A stretch of DNA of 64,000 nucleotides from Datura wrightii (lineage: Eukaryota > Streptophyta > Magnoliopsida > Solanales > Solanaceae), in the NCBI GenBank assembly GCA_035772735.1, contig JASDFA010000007.1, positions 38,718,501 to 38,782,500 of the forward strand, read 5' to 3'. Shown here in pieces: positions 11,553 through 23,418 of the stretch (position 1 is the stretch's first letter; every line of letters begins with the position of its first letter). Under the pieces are notes generated by a model. It saw only the letters and a list, made by a program, of their open reading frames with translations. It had not been told where the DNA came from and did no database searches. Position numbers and translations under genes: made by a program.

Positions 11553-11750
11553 TTTAATCTATAAACAAAGAGTATGATAAGTTTTAGGGACTCGACCCTA
11601 TACTGTACTGCTCTATAGCACGATTGAATATGAAGAAAGAGTAACCATCCTATTATGCCTTGCAGCCTCTTTCCTATGGTATGTAGTGCACAACACATCC
11701 ATAGATAAGACTCTACTTAGCACGGCTTGAAGACTCCCTGGGACACGACC

Positions 11751-11767
11751 TGCTCTGATACCAAGTT
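11751..11767 (-). other. primer-binding site of element B (tRNA-iMet)
   Basis: The plus strand reads gctctgatacca at 11752-11763, whose complement TGGTATCAGAGC pairs with the 3' end of initiator methionine tRNA. It sits a few bases inside the 5' LTR, as in many plant LTR retrotransposons. Confidence 0.88.
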
Positions 11768-13020
11768 TGTCACACCCCGCCTTGGGAGGCATGACTGGCA
11801 CCTGGTGCCCTACTAGGACCTGGACTACTGGACTAGCTGAGCCGAAGCACTTGTGATGCCGGGCTAGCTCTAACTCTGGATTCAAAAAAACGACGGGCTA
11901 TATAAGGACTGTAAATACAGCCTCCGACTGACTAGACCTATAGCCACCTGTAAGAAAACAACAGCTACCCAGAACAACTGAATCAAAAGGGAACCTATGC
12001 GGGTTGACAAGGCCATAATGCGGTCTAGTTATTTCTGAATCAAGCAAACAAGTGCTAATCTGCTACATGACCAACGAGATCACCACTATCAACTGAATAA
12101 GGCCCCACACGGCCATCATAGACAAACTAAAACATACACACGGCCTCACACGACCGGTACAACTAACCATAGGGAATATACAATCTGCAAGCCTCTAAGA
12201 ATACTAATAAGATTGTCGGGACAGGGCTCGGCCTACCCATACTGTACAACAAAAGAAAAAGGAATAAACCTCTAGCTGTCTAGCTCCGGATGACTGGAGA
12301 TGATGACTCCCTGTGCTGGCTAGAATCACGAGAGATCAGCTCCTCGTCCATGAGTACCTGCAGGCAAGTAATGCAGCGCCCCCAAACAGGCGTCAGTACC
12401 ACTGGTACCGAGTATGCAAAGCAATAAATAAACATGACTAAGAATAGACAGTAATACTAATAGGTACTGAGTAACAAAAGATGGCTAAGACTGTCTGGGA
12501 TGGCAGAATCTGTTCCGAGCTTAACTGTACTTGAAAGAAGATAACAATCATACCTGTCGATGCGGCGTCCTGCTATCTATCAATTTAATAAGTAACATAT
12601 ATATATATAGCATACAAGAACCTATAGCAGCCCCTATAAGCCGGAATGTGCCAATCAACACGCAATCTATATACCCCTACCTGGGTCAAACCATCCAAAA
12701 ATAAATTCCCTCCACTCACCTAATAACTACGAGCACCCCACTGGCCCCTAGGTATGCAACTTGGGCTCTCTGGACCCCTGGCTATAACTATATCTGAGTC
12801 TGAAGGATTGCTGTAACTGTAATCTAAGATCTATATCTGTAATATGTAATCTGTGCCCTGGGCGCAAGCGCTCGACAGGGTATGCTATAATACTGATCAG
12901 CTTCAACGTGGCGCTTGTCCGGTCTCCCCCGGGCCTTTTTATAGCATGTATGGCATTCTAAAACTCTTAACCAACATGAGAATAGGCCATCTAAATGTCA
13001 AGAATTTATAGGGTGTAACA
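11768..13020 (-). repeat. 5' LTR of element B, internally deleted (1253 bp)
   Basis: It begins TGTCACACCCCGCC and ends GGGTGTAACA. Compared with the 3' LTR it lacks about 1086 bp, with the junction at about 12900 (gatcag then cttcaacgtgg). The lost part includes the main TATA candidate and most of the GC-rich block. Over the first 180 bp the two LTRs agree at roughly nine bases in ten by eye. Confidence 0.9.
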
Positions 13021-13025
13021 CTCTT

Positions 13026-13507
13026 ATGGTCCCTAAACACATCCACGTGGACCCCATACATGTAATGTCTCCAAATCTTCAAGGTGAATACTGTCGTGGC
13101 CAACTCAAGATCATGGTTCGGGTATTTCTTCTCATGAACCTTTAGTTGTCCAGAAGCATATGCTATAACCTTCTCGTGCTACATCAATACACACCCAAGT
13201 CCGATCCTTGAATCATCACAACACACCACGAACCCATTAGTACCCTCCAGTAGAGTTAATACCGGTGCTGAAGTAAGTCGGGTCTTCAACTCTTGAAAGC
13301 TCTTCTCCAAGCCTCCGTCCATTGGAATTTCACATTCTTCTAGGTCAATTTGCTCAAAGGGCTGCAATCGATGAGAAACCTTCCATGAACCTTCGATAGT
13401 AGCCAACTAAACCCAAGAAACTCCGAATATCTGAAGGGTTCACTGGTCTAGGACAATTCCTCACTGCCTCTATTTTCTGAGAGTCCACCATTATGCCTTC
13501 GCTTGAT
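13026..13507 (-). pseudogene. pol: element A pol, middle part: RT thumb and RNase H
   Basis: The minus strand encodes RT thumb residues (SDIRSFLGLVGYYRRFMEGFSS) and early RNase H (SFQELKTRLTSAPVLTLLEG, CCDDSRIGLGCVLM), then AYASGQLKVHEKK-type sequence. It joins 4130 across element B and 25522 across element C, using the two target duplications CTCTT and ACCAC. Several frame breaks are present. Confidence 0.85.
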
Positions 13508-13512
13508 ACCAC

Positions 13513-15650
13513 TGTCACGACCCGGACGTACACTCGGATCGTAGACATGGGACAAGGGACCCCGAGAAACCCCAAGTCAACCCATGGCACATGCATACAA
13601 CTAATCTCATTTAAATAAATGGAATATAAGGAATAAAATATCGTGGAAACATAACCATGACATAGCATCAGGAAATACCAAACATTTACATAAGCTGAGT
13701 ACTACTCATTTGTTCGAAAGCCTCTAATACGTAAGATGGGTTGATGGGAAAACATCCCCAACTAACCCGAGCAATATTGAAACATAATCAATAGGAAAGT
13801 TTATCAAATGGCCCTCGAAACATGAGGATCACCAACAAGCTGATAGCATAGGCCTAGATGGACTAAGGATGAGGATGAGCCTGAGATCTGGACCCTGTAT
13901 CATAAAACGATACATCATAGAAAGTATGCGGTCAGTATGTGGAATGTACTGAGTATGCAAGGTAAGTAAAACAGACATTTTAAAAGTAAAGTAAACTCAT
14001 AAATAGTCATAGTAGAGGGACATCATGCTTGCATCAAAATCTTCGTGAATAAAACATAGGGCTCAAGACTTTCAAATCATTCATAATCATTCATTATCAT
14101 AATCGTAAATAACTTTATTGTGATATAACTTGAGCCATTGACATAAACATAACAATGCATAAAACATGTGGAACAATGGGAGGACTCGTTATAATCGACA
14201 CCATCATGGTAGAGCCTTTCACGATGCCCCACTTTCTCGCTCAAGTGGGCAGAGCCGATCCTGGCTTGCTAGGCAAGGGTCGCGCATAAGGCGTTATATC
14301 ATATTTGAGGGTATCATTATCAATACATCATATCATTTACAACCAACGGTGGCACGTGGTTATGAGAAACCAGCGTAGTCCTTTGAACATCGGGCTGCTC
14401 GGTGCCAGACACGACTCCCAAAAACATGCATATAGGCTCATACATAAATCATTAACATCATGCATTAAGATTCGTTGGCTAGAAACTAACATTTATCATC
14501 ATTTATCCCCTTTAAACATGCTTAGCCAATAATCAAAGGCCCTTTTCATCGGCCAACATCATAAATCGATAATTAATGAAATTCGTTTCATAAATCGTAA
14601 TTCATTCTTCATCATGTAGGCATTGCCCATTACTCCATCAAACTCAATTCTTTCAAAACATACTCATAAACATGAGTAACTTGATTTCATGCTTTTCCAT
14701 CATAAAGAAATTCAAAATAATGAATATTCATCGTAAATCATAACATTCATGGACTTCCATAAATGAACATTTTAGATTTAAGAGATTGAAACAAGATTTT
14801 GAAGAAGTTAATTTAAAATCTCCCCAACATGCATAATTCAATAATTAAAACTCAATTAAATCATACCTATAAGGAGAAATCACATTGTCATGCCTTGGAT
14901 AAAATCCCATGGAATTTGAATTGGGGAATTCATGAATTATCTCAAAATTGGGCATGGGTGGGGAAGAATTCCACCCATTTTAAAACCCTACATACCTGGG
15001 AATGGATGGACTTTAAGTTCCTTGGACACCCACAAGGAAATTGATGAAAATTTGGGGAATAAGGCCTTGAATCTACCAAAAACATCTCTAAGCTTTTGCA
15101 TGAGAATGAGCATGCAATAGGGACTTAACTCCTCTTATCACACTCAGAAAATATCCAAAACGACGTAGTTTAGGCCTTAGGGACTTAGGAAATTACAAAA
15201 ATACCCTTTTTAAAACGCAGGAATTTCTGGTTGGCATTCCCCACGAGGGACCTAAAGGGTCATTGGCATAGGGAATGACTCGTGGCCATGCTCTGTTAAG
15301 TCCACCGCCCAAACATCCAAGGGGACCCCACGGATGACTTCACGAGTCATGAGGTCAGACAACGACTAGTGGTCACCTTTAGTGGCCTACACTGCCCATC
15401 CCCACTTTCCAAAACTCCAGGGTTGACTACGGGTGACCTCACGAGTCGTGAGGTCTGACTAGGACTCTTGGTTACGCCCGTGGCCTCCTCACTCAGGCCT
15501 CGCCACACAATGCTGACCTCGAGTAACCTCACGACTCGTGGTCACTCCTCACGACCTCACCTCACGTGTCATACTGTGACCTAATGCAAATTTTTAGTTT
15601 TTCTCTATTTTCACTTCCAGGTCTGATCCTTGGGTTCTCGGGGTATAACA
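13513..15650 (-). repeat. 3' LTR of element C (2138 bp)
   Basis: TGTCACGACCCGG to GGGTATAACA. It aligns along its length with 23419-25516. The right part (about 15230-15560) is the palindrome-rich U3 block. Reading frames inside it are short and unsupported. Confidence 0.92.
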
Positions 15651-15664
15651 ATATCTCCCCCTTT
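15651..15664 (-). other. polypurine tract of element C
   Basis: The plus strand reads atatctccccct next to the LTR end TATAACA. Confidence 0.78.
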
Positions 15665-15896
15665 GGAATATTCTTCCTCGAATGTTAGAAACATGTATAA
15701 AACTCAGAAACAAGCTATCACCATATATAATTACTGGTCGTTTAAGCTGAAAACAGACGGAATGACTACCTCCGAAAGGATCTACATAGCTAAACTGAAT
15801 TCAGACATCACAAACATTTATCATATCCTAAAAAAAATTGTACACATGAACTGAACGGAAAATGCTGATTAAAGGTTTAGAGCAAAAACTAATACC

Positions 15897-17215
15897 TCAA
15901 ACTAAAACTGCAGTAGGGAACAAATGAGGGTATTTAGCTATCATATCTGCTTCGGCTTCCCAGGTAGCTTCCTCAACATGCTGATTCCCCCATAGCACCT
16001 TTATTGATGCCACTTCTTGGTTTCTCAACTTACGAACCTGATGATCTAAGATTTCAATGGGAACTTCTTCATAACTCAGGCTGTCTTTCATCCTAATGTT
16101 GTCTACCGGAATACCAATGTTGGGTCACCCAAACACTTCTTCAAAAGTGACACATGGAAGATGGGATGAACTGAGGACAACTCCGAGGGCAAGTTTAATT
16201 CATATGCTACCTTGCCCACTCTTTTCACAACTAGGTAAGGACCAATATAGCATGGACTGAGTTTACCTTTCTTTCCAAACTGCATGACTCCCTTCATGGG
16301 AGATACCTTTAGAAATACCCAGTCGTCCACATCAAACTCCAAATCCCTCCTTCTCACATCAACTTACGATTTCTGATGACTTTGAGCGGTTTTCAATCGG
16401 TCCCTTATCAATTGAACCTTCACCATCGCCTCATGAACTGAATATGGTCCTATCATAGCTGCCTCATCAACCTCAAACCATCCGATGGGAGATCTACACC
16501 TCTGCCCATAGAAAGCCTCGAACGGTGCCATTTGGATACTAGAGTAGTAACTGTTATTATAAGCAAACTCGATCAACGGAAAATGATCATCCCAACTACC
16601 TTTAAAATCCATCACACATGCCCTCAACATATCCTCAAGGTCTGAATGGTTCGTTTCGCCTGGCCGTCTGTTTGCGGATGGAAGGTCGTCACTGAGCTTA
16701 ACTTGTGTCTCAAGCCCTTTTTGAAAAGACCACCAAAATTGAGAGGTAAACTGAGTACCTCGGTTTGAGATAATAGACAAGGGAACTCCATCAAGTCGAA
16801 CCAACTCCCGAATATACAACTTAGCATAACCATCTGCTGAATCCGTGGTCTTGACCGGTAGGAAGTGTGCAGCCTTGGTTAACCTGTTGACCACCACCCA
16901 AATGGAGTCGTATTGCCGGCAAGTACGGGGTAGACCTGTAAAAAAGTCCATATTAATCTATCCCCACTTCCAAATGGGAATGCTGATATCCTAAAGTACA
17001 CCTCCCGGCCTTTGATGTTTGACTTTCACTTGCTGGAAGTTTAGACATTTAGCTACGAACTCCGCAATATCTTTCTTCATACCATCCCACCAATAGATTT
17101 CTTGCAAATCCCGATACATTTTCATGGATCCTGGATAAATATAATATCTGGTACCATGTTCCCCATGCAATACCCGAACTCTCAAATTATCGACGTCTAG
17201 AACACATAGCTGACC
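15897..17215 (-). pseudogene. pol: element C integrase and chromodomain
   Basis: Reading down the minus strand: zinc-binding region (16991-17185, EIYWWDGMKKDIAEF), catalytic core (16364-16951: MDFFTGLPRT for the first Asp, GETNHSDLEDM region for the Glu), linker (16103-16357, LSPCYIGPYLVVKRVGKVAYEL), and a well-preserved chromodomain (15897-16091: EILDHQVRKLRNQE, VKVLWGN, ATWEAEADMIAKYPHLF) ending at 15897. The chromodomain is the part thought to steer integration to heterochromatin in this clade. The second catalytic Asp reads Asn (SIISNRGTQF, codon 16763-16765). A frameshift and stops separate the pieces. Confidence 0.9.
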
Positions 17216-18800
17216 CTAGTATTGTAGCACACTATCTCCCCCTTGGGAGAAGACCTCCACCTTCTGACTCTGCATCGCCTCCTTCAACTTTCTCAACATT
17301 GGATCCTCATTTTTCCTGGATTTAATATCAGCCACCAAGGACGATTCCAACATATTATGTACCACAACACCTCCATCGGTCGAATCGATCAATCTAACTC
17401 CCATTCTTGCAAGCCGATTGACATCCTTCACCAACTCCTTCTTCCCCTCATCCACATGGTACACACTCTCCATTGAGAGCCTACTGAGCGCATCCGTAAA
17501 CACATTAGCCTTGCCTGAGTGGTAAAGGACACTCATGTCATAGTCCTTAAGTAACTCCAACCACCTCCTTTGATAAAGATTTAGATCATTCTATGTGAAC
17601 AAATATTGCAAACTCTTGTGATTCATGAATACATCCATGCGGACCCCATACAAGTAATGCTACCATATCTTCAATGCAAACACCACCGTGGCCAACTCAA
17701 GATCATGGGTCGGGTAATTCTTTTCATGAACCTTCAGCTGTCTCGAGGCATATGCTATTACCTTTCCACGCTGCATCAACACACATCCCAGTCCGACTCT
17801 AGAAGCATCACAATATACAAAAAAGCCATCAGTACCCTCGGGTAAGGGCAACACTGCTGATGAAGTGAGTCGGGTCTTCAACTCTTGGAAGCTTTTCTCA
17901 CAAGCATCCGTCCATTGGAATTTTTCCTTTTTTTGAGTCAACCTGGTCAATGGGGTCACGATTGATGAAAAGCCCTCAACAAATCTTCGGTAGTAGCCTG
18001 CTAAGCACAAGAAACTCCAAATTTCTAAAGTATTCACCGTCTGGGCCAATTCTTCACCGCCTTTATCTTATAGGAATCTACCCTTATGCCTTCGCTTGAT
18101 ACCACGTGACCTAGAAATGCTACCGAGTTTATCTAAAATTCACACTTGCTAAACCTCACATACAACTGACAATCCTTGAGGGTTTGCAACACTTTTCTCA
18201 AATGAGTGGCACGCTCCTCCTCGCTCCGGGAGTATATAAGAATGTCATCGATGAACACGATCACGAACATATCCAAATATTGCTTTAACACCTTGTTCAT
18301 CAGGTCCATAAAAGTTGTAGGAGCATTGGTTAGCCCAAAAGACATAACAACAAATTCGTAGTGACCATACCGAGTCCTGAAAGCGGTCTTCGGGATGTCA
18401 CTCTCTAGAACTCTAAGCTTGTGAAACCCGGACCTAAGATCAATCTTTGAGAAGCATTAGGAACCCCAAAGCTGGTAAAACAAATTATCGATCCTGGGTA
18501 AGGGGTACCTGTTCATGACGGTAACCTTGTTCAACTGCCGATAGACAATACACATGTGAAGGGAACCGTCCTTCTTTCGGACGAATAAAACTGGTGCACC
18601 CCATGGAGACTGGCTTGGTCTAATGAAGCCCTTATCCGAGAAATCCCTTAACTGATCATTCAATTCCTTTAGATCAGTTGGAGCCATCCTGTAAGGAGGG
18701 ATATAAATAGGTTGCATATCTAGCAATAGATCAATACCGAAATCAATTTCCCTTTCCAGAGGAACACCTGGCAAATCCTTAGGAAACACCTCAAGATATT
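17216..18800 (-). pseudogene. pol: element C reverse transcriptase and RNase H
   Basis: RT fingers and palm (18457-18800: EYLEVFPKDLPGVPLEREID, FIRPSQSPWGAPVLFVRKKD, RQLNKVTVMNRYPLPRIDN) lead to the catalytic FIDD box at 18133-18345 (FVIVFIDDILIYSRSEEE). The thumb and RNase H follow at 17660-18049 (GYYRRFVEGFSS, YCDASRVGLGCVLM, YASRQLKVHEKNYPTHDLEL). The RNase H end lies at 17216-17560 (YHSGKANVFTDALSRLSM). Stops and frame changes separate these blocks, but every domain is present. Confidence 0.88.
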
Positions 18801-19077
18801 CACACACCACTGGAACTAACTGGATAGTCGGGGTATCGGACTCCACATCCTTAAACCTAACTAGGTTGTACATGCATCCCTTAGAGATCATCTTCCTAGC
18901 CTGAAGATAGGAAGTAAACCGACATATTGGAACTGTCGAACTACCCTTCCACTCCAAAATTAACTCACCAGGAAAATGAAACTGCATGGTACGGGTCCTA
19001 CAATTAATCGAAGCATAACATGCAAACAACCAATCCATGCCAAGAATAATGTCAAAGTCAGTCATGGCTAACTCTAC
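18801..19077 (-). pseudogene. pol: element C protease, C-terminal part
   Basis: The minus strand carries DFDIILGMDWLFACYASINC, the usual end of the protease in this clade, then the linker to RT. The active-site half lies beyond solo LTR D at 21539-21850. The protein is therefore cut in the middle by D. Confidence 0.82.
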
Positions 19078-21533
19078 TGTCATGACCCGAGCGTAGACCC
19101 CTATCGTAGACACGCGACAAGGGACCCCGAGAGACCCCAAGTCAACCCATGGCATAAGCATTCACTAACTCATTCACTAAACATGAAGAAACATAATCAT
19201 AAACTCAACAGAAATCTAACTTGACATAACAACAAAAAGAACGTCTTAAGTTGAATACATGCCTAAGTCTGATAAGCCTCTAATCTGGACGAGTTGATAG
19301 GACAACGCCCCCAACTAGCTCAATAATACTGAAATTGAAAATACAACCAAGATAACTGAAAGTCTAGTCCTCGAAAGATGAGGACTCACCAACCAAGCAG
19401 GCGTTGTCTCTGATAAGCGACTATGAATGGGGTTGGACCTGAGAACCGGATCCTGCATCATGAAATGATGCAGCATAGAAGGTACGCGGTCAGTACGTGG
19501 AATGTACTGAGTATACAAGGTAAGTAAAACCTCTTTGATAACATAAATCACTTATAACCATTAATACCTATAACAATCTTTTAAGAGTAAGTAAAGTAGA
19601 AGGCTACATGCATTCATTCTGGAATCATACTCTTATCATAAAGAGTTAATGCATGGCTTCAGAACCTCGTAACTGACTCAAATGACTCAAAGATAAAATA
19701 ACATTTATATCAAAAGTTGAACAATGAGTCGAACCTTTCTTCCTGAACATGCATGCATTAGATAATTATCATGAGTAATGGATATGCACATTCGAATGAT
19801 ATAGACAGTGGGAGACTCGTCACTTAACCGACATACCACGATATAGCTTACGTGGTCCCGACTATTACACTCACGTGGGAAGAGCCGTCCAAAACCTTTC
19901 CAGGGCTAGGGACGCTACCATAATATCAATGTCAAGCTGAAAGGGGCCATTCAGGCTGGGGATAGCTCAGACGGGAGGTACCAATAATACCATAGAATCA
20001 AACTACGTTGGCGCATAGTTCTAGGGCATAGGGTTATCGACCCTTAGACCGCTCGGTGCTAGACTCTTCTACAAAAACTTGCAATGCTCTACATCTTATA
20101 AATATGAAACTCAACATTGTCTAGTGACGAAGCTGAACATGAAACCATGCATAAAATCAACATCGTATGAAACAAAGTCCAACATTGTCTATTGACAAAG
20201 CTCGTTATGAAATCATGCATACACTAGAAATCATATAAATATGAAGCTCAACAATGTCATTTCGACAAAGCTTAGAATAAAATCATGCTTAGACTCAACA
20301 TCATGTGACATGAAGCTTAACATTGTCCTTGACAAAGATCAACAATAACATGCATAACAATTAAGGATTTACGAATAGAGAAGGCTTTACTTTGAAACAT
20401 ATCACAAGCTAGAATTCATAGTAAGGGTTAAAAGAAAATTTCATCCCAACCATGTGGTAAGCTCATGTCAGGGAAAATCACAGTTTGAAATCATTATTTG
20501 GGCAAAACCCAAAGCTCTGCCATACTTGGGTCTATTTAATCTTCTTTGAAAAAATCATCAAAATCATGGGTAAGGTTGGAAACATGCCTTTCGTCATCTA
20601 CTCCATCATCACCACATTCTGTTATGAACTATCCACACATGGGCATTTTAGATTCAATTTTTATAAAAATAATTTTGTAAAAGAAATTAAGTTGGAATCC
20701 GCCCAAGCTTGGTAAATCATCAATATCAACTCAATTTAATCATACCCATGAATGGAGATGTAAGAATCATGCAATTGAATGAAACCCCAAACTTGATCAT
20801 TAAAAACCAATCACAAATTGATAGGGAATGGGCATGGGTGTAGAAGGAAGCACCCACTCATAGCCTTACATACCTGGGATTGAAGAATCCTAACTCTTCC
20901 TAATTGCCCAGCTGAGATTCCAATTGGAAACCTTGAGAATTCACCTTGATTCTTCTCCTCAAACTCCCAACCTTGCATGCATGAAAGTAATGGCCTAAGA
21001 TGGGTTTTTCTCTGCTAAAAACCCTCTATTACGAGCTTAAAATGTCGTAGTATAGGCCCTTAGAACTTAGGAATTACTGAAAAGCCCTTACTGAAATTGC
21101 TGAAAGTAACTGTCAGGGGGTCCTAATGGACGACCTGATGACTCGTCTCCAGGGCTCATGATCCATTGGTTCTCTTGTTAGGTTCACTGGGTAAATGGTC
21201 TGCTGGGGTTCCTAATGAGTGACATGAAGACTCGTCCCCAGCATCCACGACTTGTTGCCACTCCCCATCAAGTGCACTGGATCAATTTTCCAATCTTCCT
21301 CTAGAACCACCCCACGACTAACATGACGACTTGTGGTGTCTGACCACGAGTCGTTACATCGCTCGTGGGGACCTCGAGTCCCTCATCCTTCCATTTCTTC
21401 CCACGAGTCAGCTGATGACTCGTGGGGTCTTCTCACGAGTCGTTCAGTGACTTATTCTGCAACTACTGCAACATTTTCCTATTTTTCTCGGATTTACTTC
21501 CGGGTCCGATTCTTGAATTCTTGGGGTATAACA
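19078..21533 (-). repeat. solo LTR D nested in element C
   Basis: TGTCATGACCCGAG to GGGGTATAACA, 2456 bp, flanked by exact 5-bp duplications TCTAC (19073-19077 and 21534-21538). It has no internal region, primer site or polypurine tract, so it is what remains after recombination between two LTRs of one element. It belongs to the same broad LTR family as A and C. Its U3 block near 21120-21450 contains several ACGAGTCGT variants. Confidence 0.93.
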
Positions 21534-21538
21534 TCTAC

Positions 21539-21850
21539 AAGGTCTGCGTGGGTTATCTTATGCAACACAGTGACCGGTCATCCTCTATATACTCGTCTAG
21601 CTATAACCGAATCACCAATAGGGGTCGAAACTAAAAACAATTTTGATAAAGTCTCAGTACTAACTCCAAGGCTACTCGTAATGTAAGGAGTCACGAAAGA
21701 CAATGTAGCTCCCATGTCTAACAAGGCATAAACATCAATATGAAAGACATGCAACATACCAGTGACCACATCTAGCAAAGTCTCCTGCTCCTGGCGTGAG
21801 GCAAGGGCATAAAATCGGTTTTGGTACTGACTGCCACCCTCACTAGTAGC
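21539..21850 (-). pseudogene. pol: element C protease, active-site part
   Basis: The minus strand reads YALLDMGATLSFVTPYI; the D-x-G-A loop of an aspartic protease is visible, with Met at the variable position. Upstream the sequence ALASRQEQETLLDVVTG is standard for this clade. The open frame runs on into the LTR patch at 21851, giving a meaningless N-terminal extension. Confidence 0.85.
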
Positions 21851-22063
21851 ATACCACAAGCTGAAAATATAAGTGGGAGTCTTTGCCCCAAAACCATGTG
21901 GTAAGCTATGCATATGAAAAGCTTTAACACAAACATACCATAAGCAGAAAATATAAGTGCGAGTCTTTGCCCCAAAACCATGCTGTAAGCTTAATTCGGG
22001 AAATCATCAATCATACTTCAACATGTAGTCATTGCCCAAAGCTTTATCATTCTTGAAAGTACT
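21851..22063 (-). repeat. 213-bp slice of A-type LTR inserted in element C
   Basis: It matches 29300-29512 (5' LTR of element A) over 213 bp without gaps and with only about three mismatches by eye. It has no LTR ends and no evident target duplication. It sits between the protease and the nucleocapsid of C, and the homologous part of A's gag (near 26760) has nothing like it. This looks like filler copied during break repair, not a transposition. Confidence 0.85.
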
Positions 22064-23209
22064 CCCTGTGGAGTTGAACGTGATGGAGCTGCTGCTGTCC
22101 TGGTGGTCTGTGTTCGAACCCTATCTTCACCCTATCTAGCATATGGATATGCTCAGCACATGTGCCTAGATCTACCACACCCAAAGCAGACATCCAAATT
22201 GAGAAGGCACTCCCCGGCGTGACTCTTGTCGTACTTCCCGCAGGCTGGCGAGGTATACTCTAACTGGGTGCCCCTTTGATCCCTTGACCCTGAAGCCCTG
22301 CTCCTCTGATCACTCCTGGGCTTGGATGGGACACTAGCTGATGATGGGGCTACGGCTAGTGGCCTCTGCTGAAACTGTGGACGGTAGCTACTGCCGGACC
22401 TCTGATGTGAAAACCCATGACTATCTATCTGAGCTCTCTTTGTCTCCCTCTCCTCGCATGAGCCGCCTCCATCTGCTGGGCGTACAACACTATGCAAGGG
22501 AAGTCCATATCTTGATGAAGCATGGCAGTCTTGCAATCCTTGTCTAAATAACCGGCAATGGCATGAACAAATCGGTTCACCCACTCCCTCTGATCCATTA
22601 CCAACTCTGGGGCGTATTTTGACAACTGGGTGAACTCAAGCGAATACTCCAAAACTATCATTTTTCCCTTCTTGAGTTAACAAACTCAGCTGATTTTAAT
22701 TCACTCATCTCCCGAGGGAAGAACCTATCAAGAAAGGCCATGTGGAACTCATCCCAGCTAATAGGGCCCGCAGTCGCTGCCCTACTATCCTTCCATTGCT
22801 TGTACGAAATATGAGCGACCTCTTTTAGCTGATATGAGGCCAGGTCTACACACTCCCCACTTGTCACCCCCATAACCTGAGTGACCTTTGAGATCCCTTC
22901 AATGAACTTGTGTGGATCCTCATCCACTTTTGATCCCGTGAACTCAGGAGGGTTCATCCTCAAGAAGTCTCTAACTCGAGCAGCTGCTGCATTGCCATTT
23001 TGTGGATCCTGCACAACAGCCTGCTGATTGACCTGAGCAGTCAAGGCCTATGCCAACATCTGAATCGCCGCCCGAAACTCGGCGTGGGCAGCTAGCTCTG
23101 GTGCCTGGGGCTTTGGAAAAGGTGGGGCTTGTTGATGCCTATTTTAATTTCCATCTCTGGGGCCTTCATCATTTCCATTCCTCCTTCCATTCATTCTTCT
23201 AGAAGCCAT
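22064..23209 (-). pseudogene. gag: element C gag
   Basis: The start is the ATG at 23207-23209 (MASRRMNGRRN). The capsid domain lies at 22658-23044 (FLRMNPPEFTGSKVDEDPHKF, ISWDEFHMAFLDRFFPREM), continuing at 22425-22661 (YSLEFTQLSKYAPELV). The nucleocapsid is in another frame (22153-22440), with a basic, serine-rich stretch, then CGKYDKSHAGEC and CFGCGRSRHMC, two zinc-knuckle-like motifs. At least one frameshift near 22440 and a stop near 22660 break it. Confidence 0.87.
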
Positions 23210-23402
23210 AATTCTGCAATCGCAAATCGCACGAATTAGAACGATGGAAAGGCTTTTCATCACACGGCATAGAACATGCAAAAAGGGAACATTTCCTAAA
23301 TGTCTAGTAGCCTCTTCGTCACAGGTATGGCGCGCTTAACACCCATGAAAAATACTCTACTTAATTCGGCTTCTAGACACGCTAGGACACATCAAACCTA
23401 TT

Positions 23403-23418
23403 GCTCTGACACCAAGTT
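23403..23418 (-). other. primer-binding site of element C (tRNA-iMet)
   Basis: The plus strand reads gctctgacacca, the complement of TGGTGTCAGAGC, one mismatch from the initiator-Met primer site, directly inside the 5' LTR. Confidence 0.82.

Larger units (their letters stand above)
4136..13020 (-). mobile_element. element B, full-length Ty3/gypsy chromovirus nested in A
   Basis: Exact 5-bp target duplications CTCTT flank it at 4131-4135 and 13021-13025, and removing 4136-13025 restores the RNase H reading of element A. It has a 3' LTR (4136-6501), polypurine tract, pol and gag on the minus strand, an initiator-Met primer site and a 5' LTR (11768-13020). The order gag-PR-RT-RH-IN with a chromodomain-like tail is that of Tekay/Del-type chromoviruses. 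Its LTR family (TGTCACACCCC to GGTGTAACA) differs from that of A, C and D. Confidence 0.92.

Noticed and set aside
11752..11763. Possible tRNA gene fragments at the GCTCTGATACCA motifs
   Set aside because: Only 12-14 bases match tRNA-iMet and they sit next to LTR ends; they are primer-binding sites, with no cloverleaf around them.
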